Below, in pieces: positions 36,776 to 50,505 of a stretch of DNA of 64,000 nucleotides; position 1 is the first letter of the stretch, and each line of letters starts with the position of its first letter. The stretch spans positions 1 through 64,000 of the forward strand of contig CAJNOL010000451.1 of the NCBI GenBank assembly GCA_905250125.1, read 5' to 3'. A program made the position numbers and the translations under genes. The stretch comes from Rotaria sordida (Eukaryota; Rotifera; Eurotatoria; Philodinida; Philodinidae). The notes below the pieces were generated by a model. It saw only the letters and a list, made by a program, of their open reading frames with translations, was not told the DNA's origin and ran no database searches.

Positions 36776-37702
36776 CAAGATTGGAAATAATATTATTCTG
36801 GAGGGATACCGCTATAATTTCAAATAAAGGACATAATGAATTTTATATCGAATGAAAGCTCGTCAAAAATGAGGTTTATTGGTACCAAATGGTGAAGATT
36901 ATAAAAAATTTTTAATGTCGAACTTAAGAAATTTTCAGAAATTTTATACTTTATTTAGGGTGGAAAATTAAGGTGCCAGTAATTCAAAAATGGAGTAAAA
37001 TTTTTTCTTGTATATTTCTACATGATTCGATAGAGCTCATTGAACTCTACAAAACTGTATGTATTAGAAAATTTTTAACTCATTCTTTTGCGATAAAGAA
37101 TTTAAAAAAACTACTTGGAAAATCTTGCAACAAGTTATAAAAATTAATTTTTTTTATATGGAAGAAAAACATTTGATTTTTCAATAAAATTAGCTTTTTC
37201 TATTATTTTTACTACCTCAGGGGTTTCGAACTATAATCATTTGGTGTAATGTAATCCCTGAGGTAGTAAAAATAATAGAAAAAGCTAATTTTATTGAAAA
37301 ATCAAATGTTTTTCTTCTATATAAAAAAAATGAATTTTTATAACTTGTTGCAAGATTTTCCAAGTAGTTTTTTTAAATTCTTTATCGCAAAAGAATGAGT
37401 TAAAAATTTTCTAATATATACAGTTTTGTAGAGTTCAATGAACTCTATCGATTCATGTAGAAATATACAAGAAAAAATTTTACTCCGGTTTTGAACTACT
37501 GGCACCTTAATTTTCCACCCTAAATAAAGTATAAAATTTCTGAAAATTTCTTAAGTTCGACATTAAAAATTTTTCATAATCTTAACCATTTAGTACTAAT
37601 AAACCTCATTTTTGACGAGCTTTCATTCGATATAAAATTCATTATGTCTTCTATTTGAAATTATAGCGGTATCCCTCCGGAATAATATTATTTCCTATCC
37701 TG
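36776..37702. mobile_element. 927-bp palindromic foldback element with TA duplication
   Basis: Arms 36776-37223 and 37255-37702 are inverse copies across a 31-nt loop. Each pair of matching positions sums to 74478 at both the outer and inner ends, so the 448-nt arms have no net length difference; only scattered substitutions are seen. Outer ends read CAAGATTGG and, inverted on the right, CAGGATAGG. They are flanked by TA at 36774-36775 and 37703-37704, as expected for Tc1/mariner-type insertion. No transposase frame is present, so it would be a nonautonomous foldback/MITE-like element. Confidence 0.9.
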
Positions 37703-37704
37703 TA

Positions 37705-40489
37705 GTGTTTTTGCTGATGCTACATTAAACAATAAATTAATTAAACATCAAATGAAAAAAAAAATTTTCATGTCATCGTGTTGTTGAAAGTTGTCAGTAT
37801 AAGTTAAAAAAACATTGTTGTTAAACTCATTGTCACAAGAAAGCTACTATAAAATGTATTCACTATGTAAAACATAATTTGTTCTCTTGAATCATTTACC
37901 ATAATGAAAAATTTCAACATAAAACAGACGCACAATAGTTTGCATAAAACAGTAGAATTTTAGAGGAAACAAAAATGACATGGTACGATTGCATTGTAAA
38001 TAAAAACTAAACAGATCAATGGATGGATTGACCTGGAGGTTCTTATCAGTATACGCGTAACTAGGAGTTGTAGTTTGACGAAAATTAAATTATTCTAGTG
38101 CGGCTAATTCTTGAGATATACACAAAATAAAATAATTGTATCTACTGGTTGAATAATTTTGACAGGTACTATATATAGAGAGATTTATTAATATAATATG
38201 GAAATTAATACAATACTTTATAATTATTTATATATGCGCTAAATCTGTTGCAAAAGAAAGTTCATAGTACATTTTTCAAACAGTATAAATTTAGTTAATC
38301 ATAATCTCATGTTCAGACTCATTCTCTAACTCTTAACTCAATAGTTTCATAACAATGATCATCACTTCTAAAGACATTAAAGGTAGCACAAGCACGCACG
38401 TAATCGACCACAAATCTTCATATATTAGTGTATACGGTGAAATATCGAATGTGTACGAATTTCGTATTCTTCGTTTTGGGACACTATTCCTCGATTAATT
38501 TGAGTCCTAATGTGTGGGTGTCAGTTTTTGTCATCCTACGTAGTCATTTTTACTGTAGGTACTATATTGTAACTATGTTATAGACAGAAGTGAATTTCCG
38601 TTTCTAGACTCTATCATTAAAATCTATGGAACATCCTTTTTTTTCGATAATAGGGTGATAAGAAGACTCTTGGCCGACTTAAAAGATAGATAGTTATCCA
38701 TTGTTTTTTACATGTCCATATACATAGACCACATCACAAGTAGTGATTTTGGCCGATGAAAGTGCACAAGAATTAATCAAGTTTTTGTTCCAGCAATTAT
38801 TTGAGCTAGTAGCCACGATTAATTACACATAATTGATTTGTTGAAAATATTTTTCAAATAATCTTTGATTAAAACATTCATCATTTCGATTACAGAATTC
38901 AATACAACGATTAGCAACTATTTCGATCAATCAAATCTTGTTGGACACGGCTAGCTAAAGAAATACAACGGATATATGAAGCACCAGTAGGTGACAAACT
39001 CTGGATACGTCACACATAAATCGGTTCAGATTCTTCGAATTTGAAGAACTATAATCGAACAATTTCTATCAGTTACAGTTCGGCACAATAATTTATCTTC
39101 GAAAGAATTTTTTTGTGTTTCTTCTAAAAACAACCAATGTCCGCACCAGAATTAAAGAAGAGCGGTTATAATCGCAGTAACTCGACAACGGCAACAGTTA
39201 TCGACTTGCGATTTCCAGCAATCGAAAGAGTAGAACTCTGGATATCTGTTTGTCTAATACTATATATGACAAAATTATTATAAAAGCCATCGTCTACACA
39301 AAACTTTCAAAAAAAAATGCATGAAAACGATGTTTCGTTTCAAGAAAAGTTTAGTGAAACACTGTTTAAAAAACTGACAAATATAGAAAGAAGAATGCTA
39401 GTGTTCAAAATACCGAAGGGCATTATGACAACATTCAACTATACATTCATAAAGATGTTTTTAATATTCTGCATCAGAGCATATCATAATTATTTAATAG
39501 CGATCTTATCCTACAGATAAATAACTACGTATTTTTTCCAGTGCTCGATCTAATTGATAAACTTCATGAACCAAACAGCTCCACTAATCACTATATGAAG
39601 TGTTATAACTAAGATGATGAATTTTTTTCATTAAAGATTATTTGAAAAATAGCTTCAAACAAATTGCTTGTACGTGACTAAGCATGGCTACTAGATCAAA
39701 TATTTATTGAAGCAAAAACTTGATTAACTCTTTCTCGTGGGATTTTATTTATCAAAATCGCCATTATTCGTATACCCTAAGTAAATGCCTTTCACATGTT
39801 TCTTCGCTCATTTCTGCAATGAGTATTTTACAATTAACATGCTATGCAACAAAAAAAGTAAATTAACATTAAAAAGACAACACTGATTTTGCCTTTTCTT
39901 AAGTTTTTTAATGATCTACTCGATGAATAGTTTATTAAAATAGCTATGAAATTTTGTTACTTTTTAATGTTATCGATGCTTTAATTGTTTTCTTTTGTTA
40001 TTGTATTTCTATTTTGTTCATTTTTAATGCTTGAAATTTCTGAGGAAACTTTGCCAATATAATAGCAATGAAAACCAAATGATAATAGATTAATACTAAT
40101 CAAGAAAATAACGCACAACAATCTTGCTAGATTATTCAAGAAACCATCCTATACAATGATGAAAAACAACCAAACTTGATTTCCCAAAGTAGCAAGATTC
40201 TTTCTAGATTAGAGATTTCTTGTGTTGTCAGTCAAAAAGAAAAAAACAATCTCGATGAATTCTTTAGTAAAACAATTATGAAAAGAATAGACACAAGCAA
40301 AGTAACCTGTACATGTACGTAAAAACGTTTTTTTTTCATATTATACTAAAACGAGAGAATGAAATCATGTATTATTTAAACAAGAATAGACATCACTTTT
40401 AACAATATTGAAAAATTTCATAATATAAAATATGAAAAATGCAGATCTAGTGTGAAATTGTTGTTCGTTCATTTATCAAAGATTTCATA
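37705..40489. other. gene-poor interval
   Basis: AT-rich DNA with no gene recognised. A segment near 38940-39010 can be read as TRLAKEIQRIYEAPVGDKLW followed by stops, which could be a relic of a coding exon but has no supporting context. A (TA)n-rich patch lies near 38170-38240. Confidence 0.35.
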
Positions 40490-41545
40490 GAGTATGACAA
40501 GAAGAATTATGAGTATTTTACAAATGCTTTGAAAATACTGTATTCTAATGAAAAATAGAGTACAAGAAATGTCGTCGGATGGGATTTAGAGCTAATTCAA
40601 TTAAGATAAGTTTCTATGATATGGATAACTCAAGTATACTTCTAAGTATATATTGTTAAGCACGTTCCTAAGTTTATCTAACATTTTTTTGGTAAGAGAT
40701 AACAACAAATATGTTATCTAATTAGAATTGTTTCATGGTAAACTACAAAGTATGTTGTTTTTTTTTTGGTTTTTTTTTAGACTTAAGTTTTATGGTTGCG
40801 AAAAATTAGTATTATTCTGATTATAATCATAAAAACAGATGAATATGTCAATATATGCAGTTATATTTAGAATTTTCTCTCATTATCGTTCAACATCAGA
40901 GGAAAATAAATACTGTACTTAGAATCAACGCTAAAAGAAAACTACGTCCGATCATATTTTAGCTAAAAGAATTTTTTACAAGAACACCATATGTGGTGCC
41001 TCTCTATAATTGCTTCTCAATTTTTGCTTATAGTCCCTCCAGGATGCTTTTTTTTCATAAATAATAGATTTTTCTGAAATACGATCAGACCTGATTTTTC
41101 GTGCTGATTTCAAGCATAGTATTTATTTTCCTCAAACGGTGAATGATAATGAGAGGCATTTCTAAATATAACTGCATATTGACATATTCATCTATTTTTA
41201 CGATTGTAATCAAGACAATGTCAATTTTCTTAACGATGAAACTAAATCTAAATCATACCGAAGACATACCATGTAGCTGGCTATGTGGCAAGACTAATAA
41301 GATAACATATCTGTTCTTATCTCTTGTCATAAGAAACCGGATTAGCTTACAAAAGTATTTAACAGTACATACTTTCAAGTATGTTCGAGCTATTTGTCCT
41401 ACAGCAGAATATCCTAACTCTATTAATTCTAAAACCAATCAGATAACATTTTTGTTTCTACGTCATTTTTCATATTCCATCAGAAGAAAATATTTTCTAG
41501 CCATTTACAAAATATTCGTGACTTGTCCTGCCATGTTCTGTCAAA
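40490..41545. mobile_element. degenerate foldback element, about 1.05 kb
   Basis: Left arm about 40490-40985 and right arm about 41045-41545 are inverse copies with many substitutions. The clearest pair is gaatatgtca at 40841 with its complement ending at 41190. Others pair aagagataac near 40697 with the complement near 41315, and the ggaaaataaatact block near 40902 with 41115. Within the right arm, two diverged tandem copies of about 115 nt begin near 41285 and 41430. The short frame on + at 41143-41559 is a by-product of this structure. Confidence 0.75.
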
Positions 41546-44500
41546 TCATATATAAATGAATGATAAAAAATTCTGCTTAAAATTTGCATTGTCAGTGCGT
41601 GATATTATGAAGTTTTTCAATATTATTAAAAAGTAATTTTCTCTTTCTTCTGGAACAAAAACATTTCCATTTTGTTTTTTTAATTAACATTTTATTTATT
41701 TATAATAAGTTCTCTTGTGATATATATACACGAAGCAAACTGTGATTTTGTTTTTTTTTCGACATGAAAGACATTTTCTTTTTTAACAAAAGAAATAAGA
41801 AGAAGGATTGTGTCAGTGTAAGTGCAAAGTATTATCTTTTTTTACATATTAATTGTTTCAATGAATCGACTTTTGAAAGATTTATTTTTAGAAAAAATTT
41901 CTTCAGAAATTTGAAATCTCTTTTGTTTTTATATTTTCTTTCTAAACTTTTTCTGGTCATCAATTATTAACCAGATAAGTTAGAACTTATACAATGCATT
42001 CGGGACTCATCGATCTTCCACTAGCACCTTAGATAAAAGCTTTCTAATATTCTGTAAGACGTTTTGTTTGAGACAGGACATTGCAAATAATTATATTTAG
42101 TTAGTTCAAAGAAGAATCATCAATCACAGCTAAATAATGCACATAATAAAAATAAAATAATCGAATAGACACAAGGGAACTCTTGATCATCTATGCATCA
42201 TGTAATTAAGATGTTTTCAAATATTCGTACAGTCTTCTTAAGATCTAGATTTTTGAATCTTTTATAGAATTATTTCATTTAAAAATCTATATGAAAAAGA
42301 AAATCAAGACATATTTTTGATTTGTATTTGTACTCATTTAACTTTCCTAAATGTATGTTGTCATTGTTTGTAAGTGCATGTTTGTTTCCTTTTTTTGTAT
42401 TGTTTTAATAACTGTTATTCGTTTGGTACGGCTAATCAGTATCAAAAAAGACTTTTTGTCTCAAGAGATAAAGATTTGATTATTTTTACCGTCGATAATC
42501 GGTTTTTTCCCGATTTTATTTTTTAATGTATAGACATAGTTGAAGGTTATCAGTAGGGGTGTATTTAAGTGCTTTTTTTTCCCCTTCCTCTTTCATTATA
42601 ACTTATAAACATATGAAAATGCTTGCGTGCACAAACAAATGCTGGTAATCGTGCATTATTGACTTGCTAAATCATCGTGAACAATCGATCGATCGTAGGA
42701 AAAAACATTCAAAATTCTGTTATACGTAAAAAGAAAAAATTCCAGTGAAACAACAAATCAATGTGTAAGAGATCAATCAATAAAAAGACGTCAACTGTTA
42801 GATTTCACTATAAAAAATACATGAAAAAAGAAAATTCTATCATTATGTGCGTGTTGCTGCATAACATACACGCACACACACATACACATACACGAGCGTG
42901 TTTAAATGATTTCCTGTCACCATCCGGACACTTCCTTCTTCTTCTTCTTTTTTTCTTCAGTTAAAGAGGTAGATATCGTCGAAAAAATAACGAAAAAAGA
43001 ATAGAATAAAAACCAGAGACGTTAACAAAAGAGAAATAAATCATCAAGACACAGAAAATAGAGAGAAACAAAATAATCTTATAATGAAGGGAAAAAAAAA
43101 AAAGGAAATTGCCCCAACAACTCTTTTTTTACGATATTATCCTATAAATGACTAGATCGTGTTCGTGGTTTTTCATTAGAGATTAAAAGTAATTTTTTGT
43201 TTTATCATAATTATTTGGATTACTAATATAGTTATACAATATATTATATAGTAATAATTAAGGTATGTTTTTAAACATGATAAAATTTTAATAGAAGACA
43301 AAGCGAGGAAAAAAAAGCCTCTTACGAATATTGAGAATGAAGTGAATAGAAATAAAAAAAGTTACTTAAAGATATTCTACTTTTTTTGGTTATCTTTGAA
43401 ATTAAGCATTATTATTTATTAAAACATCCATTAAAAAGAAAAAGAAAAAGTAAGTTCTTTTTTTTTCTTTATATTAATATAGTAGAATTCAAAATTTTCC
43501 GTTAATGATACTGTAAAATGTTTTTATATTCATCATTATCATAATTCTATACATATATCGACAAGTGATAAATATTCATCTCGTTAAATTAGCTAGTCGT
43601 GTTGACATAGATAAATGATATGATTATCTTATCCTTTCGAAGTCTGATATTTGCGTATATGAAAAAAAAAATTAATAGACCTGTCCCAATCCCGTCGTTA
43701 CAGTTGTCGTTGTTGTTGTTGCTGTTGTTGTTGTTGTTATTGCATAGAAAACTCTATGATCAGTATGATGATCGATATCTATCATTCATATTTCCGTTCT
43801 TTATAAACATTACAAACATATTGAAAAGGTTTCAGAAAAGATATAAACACATATGTGTATGTGCGTTTAAGCTTACATCTGCTTCGAGTTATTCGATAGA
43901 AAAAAAAATATTTTAAAGGCTTCTCTTCTTGAATTACACTTCATAGCATATATAATAGATAAACAAGACATCTTGCTGGAAGACAAAACATAAGGATCTT
44001 ATTACTTAGATAAACGAGAGACCATTGATACTTTGTCATTTTATATGGTTGAACGAAGTTTAATAAATTTTTGTCATATTCCAAGAATGATTATCATTTT
44101 TTAATTAGTATTCGTTTTTTTTTTGTTTTTGCATTTGTCTTATAGGAACATGGAACAAGAGAAAGACAACATGTCAACTAATAAATCTATTCTATTGAAG
44201 CATAGTTATAATAAATTGGCTCAACATAACATGACAGTGATAGCGATAAGTTTTTTTTTTCTCACCCGCCTTCATTCCTTTCCTACTTGCAGTTCATCAA
44301 CATTATTGACAACAACAACAGAGAAAAAGAAAAAGTTCACTCATTGTTTGTTATTCATTCAGTTCTCAGTGGTTGTGCTTCGTTGATTGTGTCTTCTATG
44401 TGCACTCTTATCACTAGTGCATTTCGCAGCATATTCAAATCTATGCGGATGTATATTATGCATTCGTAGTCAATTTATAAGAATAGATGTTTCAATAAGA

Positions 44501-47500
44501 GGGATGAAGAAAAAAAAACAGAGTGGATGACAAAGATAGTAACATATGCTTGTTTTGTTGCATTGATGATGATAATGATAATGATGATGATGATGATGTT
44601 CTGATTCCGTCTTTTTCCGTTACATTAGTTGAAAATAATTTGTTGCCCCGCTGTGTTCTACACTCTATTGCTTCTTTCTTCATCGTTCTTTGTATGTTCT
44701 AACTTTACATACTCTAGACCTAATATAGATAACAAACGAAGCTAAGACACGCCTCATCCGACAAAGCGTAGCAAAAAAACAAAAAAAAAAGAAGTTGCAT
44801 ACATCATTTGAACGTGAGATTTCTCTCTCTGTGTGCGTGTGTATGTGTCTTTGCCGCAACCATGACTTTCCGCTTCTCGTTTTCTTTCGAGTCATTGCGC
44901 ATCGGCAACAACATTGACTGATTAACGGATAGAAATCTCTTTCTCTCTAATCTTGAATAATAAGACTTGAAAGGAAAATAGACATACTGACATCATTATA
45001 TACAAGCCAATAATGTGTTTCTATAAATCCAACTGTGAGCATCTATAATATATATATATATTCTTAAGATTATCAACCGTTCTGCTAGCAGACAAAATCA
45101 TAACAGAATTGTTGTTTATAAGAATTATACTATGGGTAAGTTAATCAAATTGAGTGAAGTACATTGACATAGCGAAAAGATATCATCAATGATTTCTCAA
45201 TCAACACTAATGTAATTTGGAAGCATTGAATATATACATGTATTTAAATGGATAGATTGTGTCCTCATATAGGTACTGTTATACGAAAATATAATACATA
45301 TATATTCATTAAATCAATTGACATTGACAAGTCAGACGAAAGTTGGCCAATATCAATTTCTGTTTGTGTAATAAAACAATATTTATGACTGATCTTGTTC
45401 TAGTATATTATTATGAGTTGAAGAGAATATTCTTTTCTTTTTTTTATAATAAACTCTGCGTAATAGAGAGTGACGTAAAGAATTGTGTTTTTCTCTTAAT
45501 ACTATACAATTCAAGATTAAAACTTCAGTTTTATTTTTGTATAGAAACTGTCATCAATAATGACAGATGATTCTAGAAGAAGATTAAATCATTGTTAGAT
45601 AAGAATTATAATCAATTCCAAAAATGAAAAAATATATATTGTTTCTCTCCTTTAATCCTTTTTCTTAACAATAAGAGAAAAAAAAGAAGAAAATATTTTA
45701 TTAATTATAATAAAAGAAGAGTTCATTGCATTGAATTATTTTGTCATATTTGACATTTCTATTATGTAATGAAAAGAACGAATTGAATATAAGAGAATTT
45801 CGATCTATATTGAATTATCTTTATATAAAATAGAACACAGATTAAGAGACTGTTTTTTTTTGTCATGATTTTCTGTAGTTACCCTTAAAATAATCAAATA
45901 CAAAATATATTTCTTTTGTATCACGAAAAAATCTTTCTGTTTTTTCTTTTTCTTCTTTAAATCATTTTTGATAATGAGTATTTCAGACATTTGGGATTCC
46001 AGTTTGTTTTTGTATTTTGTACGTTTGTAATACTTGTAGGTAGACAAATATTGAATATGTATATTGACAAAGCAATATGTGCACATTAAATTGTGCTCAA
46101 TCTATGTTTCAATAGTCAAAAAAAATATTATCTGAGTAAATAGATTAAGAGAATATATCAAATTTATTTTTTACTCTTTGTTAATTTGTATTGATAAAAA
46201 TAGCAATCACTTCTTTATTAACTTACTGTAATTAACTTTTGTTATTCTATTATTATTATTGAGTTCAAGTCTCAACTAGATTTAGCTACTGTTATTTATA
46301 TTTGTAATATAAAAATAATCTTGTTCAAATTGTTGTTGTTTTTTGCAAGACATGACAATGTAACATTTTCTTACTATTGACACAAGCAATGCGCTGTTCC
46401 TCCTTTTGAATAATAACTAAAATGTTACTATTTTCCATATGTGTATATGCATATACATATTCAATGTTTATGTGCCTTCAGATATTACACAAATATCAAG
46501 AAAACAATAAAAATAGGGGTCGAAAATGACTAGAAACCCTTCATCATTATAGTATAATAGGACATTATTGTGGAGAAAAGGCCTTGTGATGTATATTAAT
46601 TTGTGTTATTTTTCCAAATCTTGAGAAGGAAATGTGAATCAACGCATAGAAAAGAAATGATAATAAAATTCAAGTTCATAAATCGAAATATATTCTTTGA
46701 AAAGACATTATTCGCTATCACAACATTTCATGTGCAAAATAAGATTTTCAGACGTATGTTTTATTAGCTGAATCAATAAAATAAACGACAAATATGCAAA
46801 ACCAATGAGGCCGTCTTCGTTGCATCTATCAATCTATCTCATTGGTATGTCGACAGTAATAATAATATGAGTACGTAGCTACTCGACTTGTGCACACACA
46901 TCAGAAAGAAAGTGAGAAAAAGAAGACGGAACTTTTCTAGTAACATTTAGAAAAGCCTAAATTGGATTATTATCGACTGCTGCAAGTGTAAAGACGAACG
47001 AGAAGAAGACAGAAAAAAAAAGCAAGAAACTAAAATATATTATAACATATTCTCATGTGTCAAATATAGACGATGAGTAATTTATTTCAATGAAACATTT
47101 ATCGTATTAGCTGATCTGTGAGCACGACATACATATATAGTTAACATAAAGTGATAATGTGCGCGGTTAAAATACATAATTAGGTAAGAATATACAATAG
47201 ATTATTTATTCATATGGAAAAGAAAAATGATCCACTTTTTCTTTATTAATTTTAATATCTTTATTGCAAAATAATTAAAAATTAGAATGCTTTTCTTTTC
47301 AAAAAAAAAAAAAATATTTGGAGTTCTTCTATTTAGAAAAAGTGAACGACATTCTTCTTTCTTTTTTTTTCTTTCTATTATTTTGTGTTTTATCACACAA
47401 TATATTTATATTTAGATATATATTTATATATTCCATAGAACATTTCACATCTCTATCTATTCAATGTCATCAATCTATTCTCTATTCTATTCTATTCTTT

Positions 47501-48246
47501 TCTTTTTTTAATACTAGTACTAAAGAAAAATATTATCATCAATATTTGGCTTCTTGTTAAACAAAGAAAAACAAGACAAAATGATAACTGAAGATGTTTA
47601 AATAGGAAAAATTTATGTTTATTAAAACTAATTCGATTTAATCATGTAACATAAGTATAAAAGTTTTCTTTCTTTTTTCTCCAGCATAAAAATGCATTAT
47701 GACAATAACAGTTAACTTGTTTGCACATTTTCGTCTTTTCTTCTTCTTCTTCACCGTTAACATAGGATTTCCGCTTGAGTTTAGTATACTAAAAAAAAGA
47801 GACATAGAGACGGAACCAGAAGCGAGAAAAAAAAGAAAACATATATTCTTTGCCTTCTTTTTTTTACTTCTGTCAAACTCCCACGAGAAAAGTATGCCTG
47901 TAAAAATTTTCATTAAATAGGATTGATGCTCATTCTTCTGATGTTAAGTGCACAGAATAAAATAAAAATACGAGAAGTTAATCAGCCTTGTCAAAAGGTT
48001 ATATTACCACTAAAGTGATGAAAAAAATGAATATTAAATAAAAACAAAAAAAAAGAAGAGAGACAAAAAAAGAAATCTCTAAAAACAACGAAATTCTTCT
48101 ATTTCTTCGTTTCTTTACTTCGAAGTAAATTTTTCCAAAAGATTACTTTTTACGAAACAAAAAAAAAGTAAGAAGATTATACTAAGACTGATTTTTTTAT
48201 TATTATTCTTTAGATATAAATCATGGTTGTGTAGGTTATCTTAGTC
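41546..48246. other. gene-poor, low-complexity interval upstream of the GPCR
   Basis: About 6.7 kb with many A- and T-rich runs and simple repeats: CA-rich near 42868-42898, (GTT)n near 43708-43738, GAT/GATAAT triplets near 44565-44598, and CT/GT near 44820-44850. A possible exon start at 44150 follows an acceptor-like ttatag and reads MEQEKDNMSTNKSILLKH; it could be an upstream exon of the GPCR or noise. No RNA genes recognised. Confidence 0.4.
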
Positions 48247-50026
48247 ATGGCTGATTTTAATACTAATAATACTACTACTATAAATAATAGTAGTACTGCA
48301 ACCAATATAATTATTTATGGATGTATTCATTTGGTAATGCCGTGTGCTGTTGCTATTGGAATTATTGGAAATCTTTTATCAATCTTAGTATTTGCACGCC
48401 GTGAAATGATTAAATTTTGTGTATCTATATTTACAATTGTTCTTGCACTTAGTGATATTCTTTTGTTAATCACATCATTATTTAACATCATATTGACTGA
48501 TTATCTTGGTGGATTACTGTCAGATAAATCGGCATTTTGGTGGTAAGAATAGATCTTTCTTTTTTTTTTTTTTTTTGAATCCATATTAAAAAAGAAGTAA
48601 AAGATTGTTCATTCAATAAGATTAATATATGAGAAACAAGCCAATAGAAATATTAACTAACAGAGAGGGGAAAAAAAGGAAGATTGTGACTATTCTTTAA
48701 TTATTTTATAAAAACAAAAAGCAAAAAGAAAAATAAAGCTAGATTATATTTGAAAAAACATTTTTTCTTTTAGAGAAAAGAAAAATGAACGGAAGGAAGG
48801 AAATAAATTTATATATAGAGAGATAATCTTGATGTTCAAACAATATATTCAAACCTTGTGACATGAAAAAAAAACCCCGAGAAAAATTATTGAAATAAAA
48901 TGATTTAATTAGTCCTTTTTTTTTTTTGTTTTTTGAAATAACTTTAGCCATTTTCATGGTTATTTTGATCTATTATTTGCTGCATTAAGTGGTTATTCAG
49001 TTGTATTTATATCTGTTGAACGTTGGTTTTCGGTATGGAAACCATTTGATAAAGCAAAATATGTTACATTTAAAACAACAATCATAACTGTTATTAGTTA
49101 TATATCAATATCAATAATTGCATTTTCATGGTTTCCATTAACATTATCCTATAATTATGGAAAACATGAATCTAGTGAGCAATGTCGTTTAGCACGACCT
49201 ACTGTATATAAAATATTTGGAACATTTTCAGTCATTTTTACTTATATTGGTAAATGAATATGTTGTTGTATTTTGATTTAATCTATTTAAACTTCGATTT
49301 CTTTTTAGCGCCTTTCATTTTTCTTGGTATACTTAATACTCTTATTGTTTATCGTTTACATGCTCGTCATAATACATCTATACAACGTTCAATGGCAACA
49401 CCAACTAATTCAACTACTGATTCAACATTAGCTACAGCATCAACACGTAAACGACAACGTCAAAGGAACACAGATCGAAATATAACATTTATGTTAATAG
49501 CTGTTGCTATTGCATTTATGGTTATGTCATTTCCATATCAGTAAGACAATGATAAAAGAAGCAATATATTTTTTTTACTATTTAATATCAATTTCTTTTT
49601 ATTCTCTATAGAATTTACTGGTTCTATATGCAAATTCATCAATCAACACCAGAAAATAAAACTTTATTTACATTAACTCAAACATTTCGATATCTTAATT
49701 GTTGTTGTAATTTTTTTCTTTATTCAGCTACATCATCATTATTTCGTCGAGAATTACGTGAAATATTTCAATGTTCAATATCAACAACTAGTAATTCAAA
49801 AGAACCAACTCATGTACAAACAACTATACATAATCGAACACGAACACGAACACCATCATCACTTCCAACTTATTCAACTAATATTGATAATGCAACAGTC
49901 GAAAGAAAAACACTTTTAGTAACATCAACATCATTAAAAATATCAACGAAACCTGTAGAAAATGTTAATCTTATAGCAATATCCAATGAACCAATCAATG
50001 GTTATTCCGCTACGTTTAAAAAATAA
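48247..50026 (+). CDS. class A (rhodopsin-like) G-protein-coupled receptor
   Basis: Four exons, 48247-48542, 48948-49249, 49309-49540 and 49612-50026, all in phase; 414 aa. A short Asn/Thr-rich N-terminus with glycosylation sites (NNTTTINNSS) precedes seven membrane segments. Hallmarks are IGIIGNLLSILVF in TM1, LALSDILLL in TM2, a Cys before TM3 (FWCHFHG), ERW in place of DRY (VERWFSVWKP), ECL2 Cys (SEQCRLARP), TM6 with MSFPYQIYW, and NFFLYS in place of NPxxY. The Arg/Lys-rich loop 3 and Thr/Ser-rich tail fit coupling and phosphorylation. The sequence suggests a neuropeptide-type receptor (FMRFamide-receptor-like), but the ligand cannot be told. It converges with the RABL2 gene, with 479 bp between stop codons. 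Confidence 0.88.
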
Positions 50027-50067
50027 ATCAGCGTAGATTTTCTTTTTCTGATATATATATATATATA

Positions 50068-50102
<35 letters not shown>

Positions 50103-50505
50103 GAATTGAAGACATATTGTGTGCTTATTCATTTAACAATTATATGAGACGTGTTCAAAGAAAGATTATAAAAGAAAAAAAAAAGAGAATCAATATTTGA
50201 TTTCAGTTACTGCTTGTAAATGGACGGATAAAACACCATAAATCTGACAAAATAACTTGTCGATTATTAACATGTTAAAATAAATGAACTGTATTTTCGA
50301 TGAAATCATTTTAAGTTGTTGTTGTTTTTGTGTCATCACTCATTGTCTAAACAGAACAAAAAAAAACAGTTGATTTTAATTAAATTGTATAGAAAAAACA
50401 AAATTTAATTCTTTTTTTTCTGTTTTCTACAATAATAATAGTAATAACAACAACAATAACAAAAAAAAAACAATTTTCTGTGATGAATAATAATAATAAA
50501 AGAAA
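50027..50505. other. convergent 3' region with microsatellites
   Basis: Between two stop codons on opposite strands. Contains a (TA)n run near 50053-50067 and an (ATT)n run at about 50068-50101, plus AATAA-rich stretches that may serve as poly(A) signals for both genes. Confidence 0.5.

Noticed and set aside
38940-39010. Segment readable as TRLAKEIQRIYEAPVGDKLW, faintly like the start of a ubiquitin-conjugating enzyme
   Set aside because: Stops follow within a few codons, there are no splice signals that continue it, and no E2 core or active-site Cys was found nearby.
41143-41559. 138-aa frame on the plus strand
   Set aside because: It coincides with the right arm of a degenerate foldback and its tandem repeats; no signal of a protein family.
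47202-47920. Frames rich in Phe or Lys
   Set aside because: Products of poly-T and poly-A tracts with no domain features.
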